A stretch of 64,000 bases of DNA from Harmothoe impar. Its lineage: Eukaryota; Annelida; Polychaeta; Phyllodocida; Polynoidae. Below are positions 40,009-50,945 of the stretch, in pieces. A model generated the notes under the pieces. That model was not told the origin of the DNA, did not search any database, and saw only the letters and a list, made by a program, of their open reading frames with translations. The stretch lies in assembly GCA_947462335.1 (NCBI GenBank), contig OX381705.1:3028703-3092702 (forward strand), given 5' to 3'. Numbering within the stretch: the first letter of the stretch is position 1; each line of letters opens with the position of its first letter. A program made the position numbers and the translations under genes.

Positions 40009-43000
40009 ATGACTGATTCTGGGCAGAATCAAAAACGTTTTTATCTGACTGAGAGTAATGCCGATAGTCTCTCAGCTGTGCATTCTGTGTCACTTGAAGC
40101 TAGCAATGCTTATGTTGTACAAGCTTCAGAAAATCTAGTTGCATTCAGTGAACCTGTTAACACTAGCAATAGAGTGAACAATCTTGTGTCAGGTCATGAT
40201 AATGAATGTACAGTACAATTAAACCCAAATCTGACTGAGTGCTATGCAGATAGCCTCTCAACACAGCATGCCATGTCACTTGAAACTTTGAGCAATACAA
40301 CAAACAATCAAGCAGAAGTCGATGATAAAATTATGATAAAAATTAAGTCAGATTTTAATGAAATGACTGATAGCCTCTCAACGCAGCATTCCATATCGCT
40401 TAAACTAAGGGATCCTGATTTAGAATCCAAGGGGCAGATGACCAAAAGTCTGTTTTTAGTCAGCAATGATGTGAATCCTGCACCATCAGATTCAGATGAG
40501 GGTGCGTATCATGAGAGCGTGAGTGGTGGTGCAAATCCAATGTACCCAGGTCAGAGTATGAATGAAAAAGGAGGCCACAGTTCTGTACTGAAGGAATCTG
40601 GCCAAAGGGTGAAAGTAGAGGGAAGTGTTCCTGAGAGTGAAAGGCATGACAAACCTATTTTGGCAGATGTGCAAGTGTCTGAGATAGCGAATCCTGATAC
40701 CAGTGTTTCTGTTGAAGTCAGGGGGGACAATCCTCCAAGAGGCGATGAAGTGGAGGCTGAGAGACATGATAAGCCAAAGCCTAAAATAAATATGTCAGTA
40801 CCAATTGCTGACGTGGGGCATCCAAGCTCTGAACAAAGATCACTATCAGCTAACTCTGATGGTCAGGGTCATGACGCAGTAGTCATAGGTACTGAGTGCC
40901 AGATGTCTGATAGTTTAGCCTTGAAAACATTAGAACAAGCACTGAGAGGTGTTTACATCAAAGAGGCCACCATTGAATTATGTGACGTTCTAGTTCAGGT
41001 GCCGCCCGGTCTTCAACCATTGCCTCCTCTCATTGAGCAGACTTCTGCAGACATCTGGTGTCAGTCAGTAGAACAAGTCGAGGCATTTACTCGTTACTTC
41101 AGCAGCTTAGGTCTTGGTATTGAGTCAAGTCTGTCGCGTGTCGGCCTGAAACACTGTGATGAAGAGGCAGCCCTCAGGACAGGTTTCTATCAACATGCTC
41201 ACCACACTAGTGTTCCCACGCATCGTATTTTTCTGGACAAAAAGTCTCTCAGACTTTCTGAGACTGTACTTCAGGTTCTACATCAACTGCAGGTGTTTGC
41301 CATGAATTATCCAGTGCAGGAGCAGATTCAGTCAAACTGTGAGGTGCTGTTTCAGAAGTACGGATCACATGTGCATGTTGGAAATATTCATTTTGGAGGC
41401 ATCTATTCACAGTTAGCACAATACTCCGGGCTAGAGAGAGATGTAAAAACTGTAGAACGAATAATGGCTGATGCTTTGACTGCACATGGTAATTCATCTT
41501 CTTCAACACAAGGTTCAGGAGAGGTGACGTGTTGTACCTTCTCAACCGTTGGAGCTGAAGTTGAACCTTCTTTTGATGAGTGGAAAGTGTGTCTTGAGAG
41601 GGACCCTCTGTTAGCCACATGCATTGACCGAGGACAGAATGCTGTAGGGATATGGGAAGTTCTGCTGAATCATGAAGATGAGTTCAGAGATGCTGCGGCT
41701 CTGAGTGAAATGCTGCGAACTGCTTGGGAACGAACCCAAACCAACATCCCACCTGACATAAATGTTAGCCCTAACAAGCAAGACCAAATCAGATCAACTT
41801 GTGACCAACTATCTGAAGATGATCTCTGCCAAGGTGTCCCAGACCTGATCGGGCACCTTCAACTAGGGGAATTCTATCCAGAAAAGATTTCCATCAGAGA
41901 TGTAATGCAAGTTGGTGAAAATGAAGAAAGAAGTGAAACAATGGTTGCGGATATCCCATGGATCATTTTGCAAAAACTTTTGATGCTGGATAAGAAAGGC
42001 ATTACCAGTGAAGTCAAAAAGTGTGCAAGGGAAGTCAGTACTGCAGTGGAGGGGGATGCCTCAAGCAGTGACAGTTCCACAGATCTGTCAGAGCTATATG
42101 TTCAGGATGGCCAGATAAATCCAGCTGATGTCTTTTTGGCCATTTTCCTGTGTTGTGATTTGAACCTTAGACAAATCCTCGTAGAGAAAATGAGCCAGTG
42201 CCAATTAGCTTTTCCATTTCTCTTCCCAGACCACTGCAAACAAACACTCAACCTTAGCCTCTGGGCTGTGCGAAACACTAAACTGGCATGGCGAAATATT
42301 TCCCAAGAAGTAATTGAAGCATCAGCTGTCAGCTACCCACTGAAACTCGTTTCAGCTTTGAGATTGGGGCGACCTGAAATGTCAAAGTCTAACCTTCTTA
42401 ACCAGGTCATAGCGGATGAAGAAGATGGCATCTTCATAACAAAAGGTGCTCCCAATGGCGACGTACTCAGAGAGTTTTCAAAAGGCTCAGTAGAAGGCTC
42501 ATTTTATCTCCCAGCAGGCAAGAAAAAAGAATTTCTTGAAGATGTCACAATGTTTCTAAATTTGAGAGGCGATGGTCTGCAACAACCGAAACAAGTTAGG
42601 ATACTGAGCCAGCTGTCAAATGTTATGTTAGTCTTCTTAGATGTATCTGATTTGGATATGGAGGAGATCAAATCTGAGATGATATGCATTTATAAACAGT
42701 GCAATGAAGTTATCATAGTACTTTCTAATCGTACTAAGCGACTCTCTATAGAAAAGGCTGATTCTCTTCTAAAGAAGTTCAAAAGAACGATAGGGAAGAG
42801 CTTATCAAAGGTTTTTGCCTTCACTCTAGATGGGGAGAAGAACAAAGACAAGCTCAAGAGTGACATGAGACAGAAACTGAAGAAACTTATTTTCAAAGAG
42901 ACAGGAATCAAATTGGAAGACCAGAAGGAAATGATGCTTGGATTTGGAGTAGCTGTTGATGAAATGAATGGTTACTGTCAGGTCGGGAAGGCATTTGCGG

Positions 43001-46000
43001 ACAAGGTAACAACTAGTCTGCATGGAGGGAGAGACATATCCAAAGAAGACCTTCTTCCACTACAAGGAGAATCCTGGCATGAAACGTGCAAACTGTTGAA
43101 AAAGAAGAAAAGATTATGTCATCAGACCACTATAGCAGAAGTGGGAGACATGGAAATGCAAATGCTCATTTATCGTGATAACCAAGACAAGTGTAGCGAT
43201 AAACTTGGTCCACTTATGAAAGCATTCATTGAAGGCCTGGAAGCTACCATCGATTCACAGAGCGTTCACTTCTACATGCAGTGGTTGAAAATGTACCTCG
43301 ATGACTTCTCCAGAAAGGAACTGCATCCATTACAGCAAAAGTACCAGGCAAAGTTGCAAAGGATGCAAAAAGCTGAAGATAAAAAGGAAAAGGACGCAAT
43401 TCAAAAAGAGCTAGCATCTCTTGCACATTGCATAGACAACGCTAACTTGGGATTAGAACATCTTCTGAGGGAGTTCGGTCAGATCTACGAGGCAGCAGTT
43501 GAAACTGAAAATGAACGTCATTTGAATGAATTTTGCAAACTTCCCATTTTAGCAGCCAAGCTTCTTCTTAAAGGGCATAGCTTAGAAATCTTGGATGGAA
43601 GTGCATCAGGAGTGCCCTTGATATGGCTAAAAGCTGTTTTTCATGAGCTTCAAAAAGTACTCAAAAATCAAAAACTGTTCAGTCTCTCAGTCCTTGGTGT
43701 TCAGAGCTCAGGCAAGTCCACCTTACTCAACACAATGTTTGGGCTTCAATTGCCAGTAAGTGCAGGGAGGTGCACTAGTGGTGTCTACATGCAACTACTG
43801 AAAGTGAGAGATGACAGCAACTTGCCATTCAAATACCTTGCTGTGTTTGATACTGAAGGTATTCGTGCATCAGAAAGAAGTGAATCTGACTATGATCATG
43901 ACAATGAACTGGCAACGTTTGTCATTGGTCTTGGGGACCTGACACTCATGAATATCAAGGGTGAAAATGTTTCTGATGCTAAAGACATACTTCAAATTGC
44001 CGTACATGCTTTCCTGCGTATTTTAATGGTCAATTGGAAAATCAAGAGAGATAGATCATGTTTGTTTGTCCACCAAAATGTGTCCGCCTTTGATGCAAAG
44101 GAAAAGTTGCAAATCATGTCACAGAAATTCATGGAAACACTTGACAAGAACACAATAGATGCAGCAGATCAGGAAAACATCAGCGGTATTGATTGTTTTG
44201 ATCAGGTCATCAGATTTGATAGTCAGAGGCATATCTGGTATTTTCCGGACCTCTGGCATGGCTCGCCTCCAATGGCATCAGTAAATACGGAATACCATGA
44301 GAAAACTTTGGAACTAAAGATGGACCTGCTTGGACACCATGCAATGCAGAGTCAGTATCTGTGTGACACGATGGAAGTGTATGAGCTCATCGCTGACATG
44401 TGGAATGGTGTTCTGGCAGATGACTTTGTCTTTGGTTTCCAAAACAGTCTTGTGGCAAAAGCATACAACTGCCTTGAAGAGAAATATTCTCAGCTCAAAT
44501 GGGATCTTGGTACCGCCTACCGTAAGTGGAAAAGTGAAAACCAAAAGAAAGTCAAAATTTGTGAAACTCATGGCAGTCTACAATCAATCTGTGCCAAACT
44601 CAGGGATGAGGCAGTAGGCATGATCGACAAGAGAAAAGAAGCCATCGTGAGGAAACTGAGAAAAATCGTAGATGATCATAGCCAAAGAGACATCATGCAG
44701 GTTTGGGAAAGCCAAAAATGTTCTGCATTGGAAGTTACTGCAGAGTCGCTCTGTTTACAGGCTAATCAGGATATCAGTCAGATGCAAACAAGGCAGGAAG
44801 TCAGCATGCTACAAAGCAATGAACAAGATCAACACCGAAAGGAGATATTGAACAAAGCAGCATATCTCGCACAGAAGTTGAAGAAAGTCAGAGACTATGG
44901 TATTCTTGAGATGGAATTCAATAAGATGTGGACTGAATGGCTGAGTGGTATTGCTAAGCTTCAGCTTGTGACAGACAGAAATGTCTGTATTGAAGACACT
45001 TTGAATGATCTACTGAAGGTGTACTACTCCGGACACTCCTCTGTCATCAAAGCTGAGCTGAACATGGACCCATTCTCTGAGTCCCACCAACTAGTCGGAA
45101 GTGCTGCAATCAATGAGATCATCCGATCTGATTGGACGTATACTCTTGATGCAAGAACAATAAATCACATCTTCAGAAAGATTGACTCATACCTTAGAAC
45201 AGTGTTTAAGAGCAGTTCGGGATTTCAGAAGCATGATGCTGAAGAACTCTTACGACTATTCATCACTGGAATTCATGAGTACAATGCGGACCCACAGCAG
45301 AAAATCAAAATTCCCAAAAACTGTGAAGTGCGCCTGGCCGTCCATGTGATAAGACATTCTAAGAAGGTGTTTGCTGAAGCTCAGGATTATTACAACAAGA
45401 ACTATAGCATAGCTGCAGAGCTAGAAAAGTACAGGAACACTACTTGGAAGATGTTTCTTCAGCATGTTCTTGAAAAAACTGACACAGAGGCCATTGCAGC
45501 AGACATGGTGTGTGCCCAGTTGGAACCACTCATCAGGCATCATGTTCAGGAGAGTCTAGAGAATGCCATTGTTCAGATGATTGTCCCGCGCTTCTATACC
45601 AAAAAGAAGCTCATCGAACAAATTCTGCAAGAGTTGGCAGAAAATAACTCTTGTGAGGATCTCAAAGCATACATCTCTGCACCAAAACTATTTGTCCTGG
45701 AATGGCTGGTCAAACATACAGAGGAGAAAATCTTTTCAAAAAATCTAGAAACAAGCTGGTATTGTGAAAAGGCAAAGGCATTCCTTGAGAAAGCTATTAC
45801 CAATATACAACAGTGTGCTCAACAGATCTCAGAGATGCCCTGTGCTCAAAAGACTATTGGGGACTGGATAACATCTTTCTCACAGAACCTGCATAGATCT
45901 CAAGTCTCAATCCCTTTCATAAAGAGAGAAGTACCCCATATTTGTCACTGTGACTTGAGGAGTTTGGATAAGATCCAGAACTTATTCAACAAAAATCTTG

Positions 46001-46326
46001 ATGATGTTGCAAAAAATCTCCATGGGCACTTTGAGAAAGAGTCCAGTCAACGGGTGAAATGGCTTGAGAAAACGCCCTACGAGCAGATACTAGATGATCT
46101 GTGGGGATGTGAGGCAGTGTGCCCCTTCTGTAAAGAACCTTGTATGAAGTCAGACCCAAGACATGCCTCAGTAATAGACGCAGATCAGGACCTAGACTGC
46201 CATGAATGTGTGCAGCACAGGCCACAAGCAGGTCGGGTAAATGGAGGAAAACCCTCCCCAGAGCCGTTATTTACACCAGTGTTAATTTTCACAACGCAGG
46301 TAGGTGTGAAAACACTGCATGGCTAG
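40009..46326 (+). CDS. Very large inducible GTPase (VLIG/GVIN1/URGCP family), 3' end replaced by a MITE
   Basis: 2105 codons from the first ATG, in one exon. Residues 16-133 hold three copies of a DSLS.QH..SLE repeat. About 445-470 there is a MACPF-like YGSHVHVGNIHFGGIYS segment known from VLIG N-termini. About 645-900 is the URGCP/VLIG region (IPWIILQKLLMLD, QLAFPFLFPDHC, FLNLRGDG). The G domain follows: G1 GVQSSGKST at 1230-1238, switch RCTSGVY, G3 DTEG at 1281-1284, and a VHQNVSA segment near 1354 in place of a standard NKxD. A long helical region follows, then CPFCKEPC near 2037. In vertebrates the family is interferon-inducible and cytosolic/nuclear. From 46229 the frame runs into a MITE, so the last ~32 residues are transposon-coded and the native C-terminus (46683-47116) is cut off. 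Confidence 0.9.
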   Translation: MTDSGQNQKRFYLTESNADSLSAVHSVSLEASNAYVVQASENLVAFSEPVNTSNRVNNLVSGHDNECTVQLNPNLTECYADSLSTQHAMSLETLSNTTNNQAEVDDKIMIKIKSDFNEMTDSLSTQHSISLKLRDPDLESKGQMTKSLFLVSNDVNPAPSDSDEGAYHESVSGGANPMYPGQSMNEKGGHSSVLKESGQRVKVEGSVPESERHDKPILADVQVSEIANPDTSVSVEVRGDNPPRGDEVEAERHDKPKPKINMSVPIADVGHPSSEQRSLSANSDGQGHDAVVIGTECQMSDSLALKTLEQALRGVYIKEATIELCDVLVQVPPGLQPLPPLIEQTSADIWCQSVEQVEAFTRYFSSLGLGIESSLSRVGLKHCDEEAALRTGFYQHAHHTSVPTHRIFLDKKSLRLSETVLQVLHQLQVFAMNYPVQEQIQSNCEVLFQKYGSHVHVGNIHFGGIYSQLAQYSGLERDVKTVERIMADALTAHGNSSSSTQGSGEVTCCTFSTVGAEVEPSFDEWKVCLERDPLLATCIDRGQNAVGIWEVLLNHEDEFRDAAALSEMLRTAWERTQTNIPPDINVSPNKQDQIRSTCDQLSEDDLCQGVPDLIGHLQLGEFYPEKISIRDVMQVGENEERSETMVADIPWIILQKLLMLDKKGITSEVKKCAREVSTAVEGDASSSDSSTDLSELYVQDGQINPADVFLAIFLCCDLNLRQILVEKMSQCQLAFPFLFPDHCKQTLNLSLWAVRNTKLAWRNISQEVIEASAVSYPLKLVSALRLGRPEMSKSNLLNQVIADEEDGIFITKGAPNGDVLREFSKGSVEGSFYLPAGKKKEFLEDVTMFLNLRGDGLQQPKQVRILSQLSNVMLVFLDVSDLDMEEIKSEMICIYKQCNEVIIVLSNRTKRLSIEKADSLLKKFKRTIGKSLSKVFAFTLDGEKNKDKLKSDMRQKLKKLIFKETGIKLEDQKEMMLGFGVAVDEMNGYCQVGKAFADKVTTSLHGGRDISKEDLLPLQGESWHETCKLLKKKKRLCHQTTIAEVGDMEMQMLIYRDNQDKCSDKLGPLMKAFIEGLEATIDSQSVHFYMQWLKMYLDDFSRKELHPLQQKYQAKLQRMQKAEDKKEKDAIQKELASLAHCIDNANLGLEHLLREFGQIYEAAVETENERHLNEFCKLPILAAKLLLKGHSLEILDGSASGVPLIWLKAVFHELQKVLKNQKLFSLSVLGVQSSGKSTLLNTMFGLQLPVSAGRCTSGVYMQLLKVRDDSNLPFKYLAVFDTEGIRASERSESDYDHDNELATFVIGLGDLTLMNIKGENVSDAKDILQIAVHAFLRILMVNWKIKRDRSCLFVHQNVSAFDAKEKLQIMSQKFMETLDKNTIDAADQENISGIDCFDQVIRFDSQRHIWYFPDLWHGSPPMASVNTEYHEKTLELKMDLLGHHAMQSQYLCDTMEVYELIADMWNGVLADDFVFGFQNSLVAKAYNCLEEKYSQLKWDLGTAYRKWKSENQKKVKICETHGSLQSICAKLRDEAVGMIDKRKEAIVRKLRKIVDDHSQRDIMQVWESQKCSALEVTAESLCLQANQDISQMQTRQEVSMLQSNEQDQHRKEILNKAAYLAQKLKKVRDYGILEMEFNKMWTEWLSGIAKLQLVTDRNVCIEDTLNDLLKVYYSGHSSVIKAELNMDPFSESHQLVGSAAINEIIRSDWTYTLDARTINHIFRKIDSYLRTVFKSSSGFQKHDAEELLRLFITGIHEYNADPQQKIKIPKNCEVRLAVHVIRHSKKVFAEAQDYYNKNYSIAAELEKYRNTTWKMFLQHVLEKTDTEAIAADMVCAQLEPLIRHHVQESLENAIVQMIVPRFYTKKKLIEQILQELAENNSCEDLKAYISAPKLFVLEWLVKHTEEKIFSKNLETSWYCEKAKAFLEKAITNIQQCAQQISEMPCAQKTIGDWITSFSQNLHRSQVSIPFIKREVPHICHCDLRSLDKIQNLFNKNLDDVAKNLHGHFEKESSQRVKWLEKTPYEQILDDLWGCEAVCPFCKEPCMKSDPRHASVIDADQDLDCHECVQHRPQAGRVNGGKPSPEPLFTPVLIFTTQVGVKTLHG
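46224..46228. repeat. MITE target-site duplication in the GTPase gene, left copy
   Basis: ACAAG just before the element start; the same five bases follow its end at 46678-46682. Confidence 0.9.
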
Positions 46327-46677
46327 AATTAGCAACGGTTTTGCTTGTAGCATAAACACTACAGGGCTAAAATTAGCAACGGTTTTCTTATAACCCATTT
46401 GCTGAATTTTCTATCAATTTGCTGTTAAATGTATATATCCCATAAGATAGATTAGTGTATGCTCTTGAATCATACATGGGGAATAGTGAATCATACAGGT
46501 GATTGCCATGAAATTACATATAAATAAGCTTTTTCTATAGACTTTCCCTCTGTGCTCCTCCATTTCAGGCAGTAGGCAGTGAGCCCTGCAATGTTTTCAC
46601 ACCTACCTGCGTTGTGAAAATTAACACTGGTGTAAATAACGGCTCTGGGGAGGGTTTCCCTTCATTTCCCGGACCTG
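46229..46677. mobile_element. CAGGTC-ended MITE, copy 2, inserted in GTPase coding sequence
   Basis: 449 bp with ~90-bp terminal inverted repeats (CAGGTCGGGTAAATGGAGGA...; inverted CAGGTCCGGGAAATGAAGGG) and the 5-bp duplication ACAAG. Same family as 32848-33307 in opposite orientation; interiors match through TTAGCAACGGTTTTCTTATA and GCATACACTAATCTATCTTA (complement). No ORF. It places a stop at 46324 in the GTPase frame. Element plus duplication is 454 bp, not a multiple of three. Confidence 0.92.
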
Positions 46678-46682
46678 ACAAG

Positions 46683-47116
46683 GGGTGGCATTGTGGTACA
46701 AGTCTGTATCCAAAAAACTGGTGGTCGAGAACTGTAACTATGACGTTCAATCCAACACAACATTCAGATGTGCCGACACCGTACACACATGCAATGTGAA
46801 GGAGAAAGATCGAATGCAGACCTTTCATCCCTATAGGGACTACAAAGTATTCATGCCAGAGTGGTTCATTCAGCCAAGTCCAGACATGGTGTCGTCTGAC
46901 TACTGGAAGTGGTACCTGTGCAAGTACAAGACTGAGATAGCTCAGGGTGCAGGTCTCCAGGAACCAGATATACCATTGTCATGGAACACTATCACTAAAC
47001 AAAAGGCACTGGAAAGTCTAGAAGGATATACACCACCTGAACGACCAAAGCAAGGCACTACTATGTCTTTGATAGGGAGGATAAGAAAGATGTTTGCACG
47101 GAAAGTGAAAGTGTAA
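46683..47116 (+). pseudogene. Detached C-terminal segment of the VLIG-like GTPase
   Basis: About 144 codons (also readable from an ATG at 46805, or from the TTG at 46685) that continue the GTPase after the MITE. Features of the VLIG/URGCP C-terminus are VENCNYDVQSNTTFRC, a YRDYKVFMPEWFIQPSPD block, SDYWKWYLCKYK and IPLSWNTITKQKALESL, then a basic end (IRKMFARKVKV). The phase matches the upstream frame once the 449-bp MITE and one 5-bp duplication are removed. No promoter of its own is seen; it is made only if the MITE is removed from the transcript or absent in other alleles. Confidence 0.85.
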
Positions 47117-50052
47117 ATAGTCTTTTAATGCCACTGAACCCTCAAGTACCCTTCAAAACGTGAAAGTTAAAACTCAAAACGCAAAATTTGACATTTTTCT
47201 GAAATCGGACGCTTTTATAGAATTCAACTTTTTTGCCTAGATATGGGCTTTATCTGGCTTATGAGCCATACACAATGCTAAGGGATACTTTTGATTTTAA
47301 CTTTTGCGTTTTGAGTTTCAACTTTTGTGTTTTGAGTTTCGAAATCTGCATGTTGAGTTTCAACTTCTGCATTTTGAACTGCTTTTAATTTGACCTTTCT
47401 GAGCCACTGTACTCAGGGGTAATGTGCTAAATACTTCAGTCCTCCTAAAGTATGTATGTGTCGGGCGGAAAAATGTATACATGTAAATGCTGGAATGCAA
47501 GACTTCGCAAATACTGATGACCCAGCTGCAGACACGGTGTGGTTATAAATAAGAACATACACCATATACATTTTTTTATGATTTTAATACATAAAAATCA
47601 TAACCAAATCCCAACATTTGTTTGCAAGGGGTTTTTTATTGAATGGATTTGAACCACATCTATTTACTTTTATTACACAACATTATTGGTACGATCCCGT
47701 GTAAGAACAAAGAAGGAACATCGTTCCACCTGGGGGTGTAGTACATTTTCCCATACCACCCCTATGTGTGGTATGCTTCTGGGGGCTCTAGACCAATCAG
47801 AAGCCAGCATTTTGGATCATGTGGCAGGGCAATGATGGCGATGTGAACAAGGCAGACGATGACATAGATAACTAAATTAACGATGTAGACAACTAAATTA
47901 ACAATGTAGATAACAACTCAAAGGTAGGGAGGGGAGAATAGATAAATGTCTTTTGGTCATGTAACAAATCTTATGAAGCCAGATGCCCCTTGGTTTGTTT
48001 CGGGCCATGCGTGGCCCATTCATACAATACTGGCTATGTATATAAATTAAAATGTCTTTTGGTCATGTAATAAATGTTGTATTGTATGCAATACTGGCTA
48101 TGTATATGTTGTTGACCATTCCAGTCATTGGTGCAAAAGAAGTATTGAGGTGGAAGATAGTATCACACTGTCTATAGCATATTTATTGCTGTCTACATGT
48201 GTCAAGTAAATGTTTTTCACCTGCTTCTATAATGTTATTGCTCGTACTTTTTCTATACTTTTTTCTTTTCTTAATTACAAGTCAGGATTACATAGTTATG
48301 CCGTTTTGTTATATCCATTATTCAGAAAAGAGTGGAAATGGTGGTTAGCAAAAGGAAACATGATTGCAAACTTATGAACATTATATACTGGAACTAAAAA
48401 TTTATCTTGGAAATGTAAAGTAGCATGATTGAAGAGGACCATGCCCAGAAAATGAAAAAAAGAACACATGACAAGTCTATCATGCTTCGTGTTTGTCGTT
48501 AATCTGGTTATGTGATTTGTATTTTGGAAGGTGATTCATTATGATACTTGAACAATTGCTTAACTGTTTACAATATGCTGTTTGAATTATGTTTATATCA
48601 TGCGAATTTGGAATATTCTATGATGTCAACCTCATAAGATGTCCACCATACATAAGACCTATACAATTTACAAATTATTCTGTATGCATTGTTTATTCTG
48701 TGTGAATTTCATGAAGGGATTCTATCTGTACTTCTTTGCCATAGCAATACACATTATTGAGCACAAATGTGAGCAGGCAAGCAGAAAGGGGTATCCCCGC
48801 GGGATTAGTACCAATTGTAGCCACCAGATGGCTCCACCATGGCCTAAAATGGTAGAAACATGCCAATATTTGCTTTTTGGTACTATTTCTGGCGAATTCA
48901 GTAGTTTTATACAAAACATTCCATTTTTGGTAGAAAGCTTCCTTATTTGGAATGTGAAAAGAACGTTTTGGAGCCTAAATGGGTGTATTTGTTGATATGT
49001 GTTGCCATGGAAACATCATTTTCATACCAAATAAAGAAAATAAAGAATCCCATTGATAAAATGATTCATGGGGATTACCATGGTCAAAACTAAATAAAAT
49101 TATCATTTCTAGGTCAAAATCTATGGCCTATTGAAAGAAATGTATGATCATTTTCCAATTATTCTAATTATGCTAATTAGATAGAGATATCTTGGAAACT
49201 ATGAGACTTAGAGCTAATTTGGGTTTTGCATAGGGCAATGCCCACCCATACTCAAATAGCCATTTCTCAAAAACTAGAAATGATATCTTCTTGTGTAATA
49301 TATCACTGGAAAGCCTAATATATCAATTTTAAAGTTGACATTTTCGTTGGATATCCCTTTTCCCTTGCCTGTACACAAATATATCTGCCAACGTTTTCTT
49401 TTCATACATGTAGCCTCTCAATTTCATGTAATATTTCTCACGTTAGTGATGATGGATCAGAAATCATCAGTATATTATCCTCTGTTTAATTTATGATGGT
49501 AGTTTTCCTTACTGTTTTGTATGTACCATTATAGGTTCCTCGAGCGAGGGACACCATTAATTTAATGCTTAGCATGTTTGATTTATATTTCCCTCAAACT
49601 TCGGGCCATCTTATGTGGGCCAATGTTCAACTTCTACATTGTAGAATAATGTTGCTTGTATTTTGAGCGTCGGGAAATACTGAAATCCTTAGGTTTATGC
49701 ATACATAATGCACCTCATATATCATACCTTGATCATGCAGTAATTCCTGTTCTTATTTTTTGGATTCAATATATTGTATTCTGTGGATGGGCATCAGACC
49801 CTAGTATTGTGACTAACATCTTTTATGCCATGAAGTTAGTATACATGTATTTTTGATTGTTGTATTTTGAAAATCATTTATGAAGTAAATACACACTGCA
49901 AAATCAAAATAGTGCATTAGCTAACTCATATATAATGCGACAAAAAAACAAATCAGTACAAGAGCCGACAAGCACCTTGTCCTTCAGATTGAAAGCAATA
50001 TCCACTCTGGGTAAGGAAGTTCAGTTCAGTACAGGTCCTACCAGGTTTCATG
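47117..50052. other. 3' flank of the GTPase gene, non-coding
   Basis: At 47155-47395 there are repeated, partly inverted copies of a ~21-bp phrase (GTTTTGAGTTTCAACTTTTG). AATAAA occurs at 48069-48074 and could end the transcript. A CCAATCAGAAGCCAGCATTTTGG segment (47792-47814) resembles the Polinton inverted-repeat subunit. The rest is A/T-rich with LINE-like 3' sequence up to about 49912. No gene is recognised. Confidence 0.4.
49820..49912 (+). mobile_element. LINE 3' tail
   Basis: TTGAAAATCATTTATGAAGTAAATACACACTG matches the tail at 25640-25735 (shared core GAAAATCATTTATGAA.TAAA). Upstream sequence from about 49300 may be the LINE 3' untranslated region. Confidence 0.4.
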
Positions 50053-50289
50053 CAAGGGAGTGGCCATTTATTAACAATAGGGGAGGGGGAGGAGGCATAA
50101 AATTGTGGACCCCTTGACTGGGATGGGGCCCGGTGAATACTTCAACCTCTCTGGGAGAGGAGGTGGCGGGGGAGGGGGGGGGGATAAAAGCCCACTTCTA
50201 GCCATCTATAGGGGATGAATTGATTTTATGCTGGCCAGAAACTCACCAACCCTCCCCCTCTCTTGTTAAACAAATGAGCACTCCTTAAG
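50053..50289. mobile_element. MITE with GGAGTGGCCATTTATTAACA ends
   Basis: The left end GAGTGGCCATTTATTAACAA and the right end read inverted (GGAGTGCTCATTTGTTTAAC) pair imperfectly. Poly-G tracts lie at the inner flank (50173-50183). Relatives at about 30867 and 38813. No ORF. Confidence 0.4.
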
Positions 50290-50759
50290 GCAGACATGTT
50301 ATAACACGCAGGTAGATTATCACCCACCACTATCACTGTCCACATGCAGGATAGGATAACTAACCAATAACTGGACTTCGGACTGTTTAAAAGAAAAGGG
50401 GGAAAACAACAGAAAAAAAGAAAGATAAAGCAACGGTGATACCACATATATGTGACTCGTTTTAATGAAATGGGTCGGAAGTCGCACATTAAGGAGCCTA
50501 GATATAGGCTGTTGAAGTAGTATAGGGTGGAAAAAATGGCCATAGGATTTATAATTGTATTGTTTAATATAGATAATATCTAAATAAAATGTTAATTATC
50601 TCATTTTAATTAATTTTCATCTGATTCAACAAAAAAGTATCAACAATATCGTCAAAGGGTCAAAAATGGCAAATATACTACATGTCACATACCAAATGAA
50701 AGCTCTTGATGAGCTCTAAATGAATATGGCAATATCATAACATTTTTAACGGGATTGCA

Positions 50760-50945
50760 CATGATGCACTCCTATTCACTACCATTAAGCCAAAAAATGA
50801 AACTTGCAAGAAAAGTGTTTTATACAGAGGTGCTATGATGTGGAACAGCCTTAGCGTTGAGGTCAGATCCATAGAAGACTATGAAGAGTTCAAGTTAAAT
50901 AGGAAAAAATGGTTGGGTAGTACCAACTATATATTTGGTTGATAG
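50760..50945 (+). mobile_element. LINE reverse-transcriptase C-terminal remnant
   Basis: An open frame reading ...TTIKPKNETCKKSVLYRGAM, then MWNSLSVEVRSIEDYEEFK and NRKKWLGSTN to a stop (50939-50941). 'YRGA..WNSL...V' followed by 'FK......L' is the standard end of non-LTR reverse transcriptase ORFs. 5' truncated, as is common for LINEs. Confidence 0.65.
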
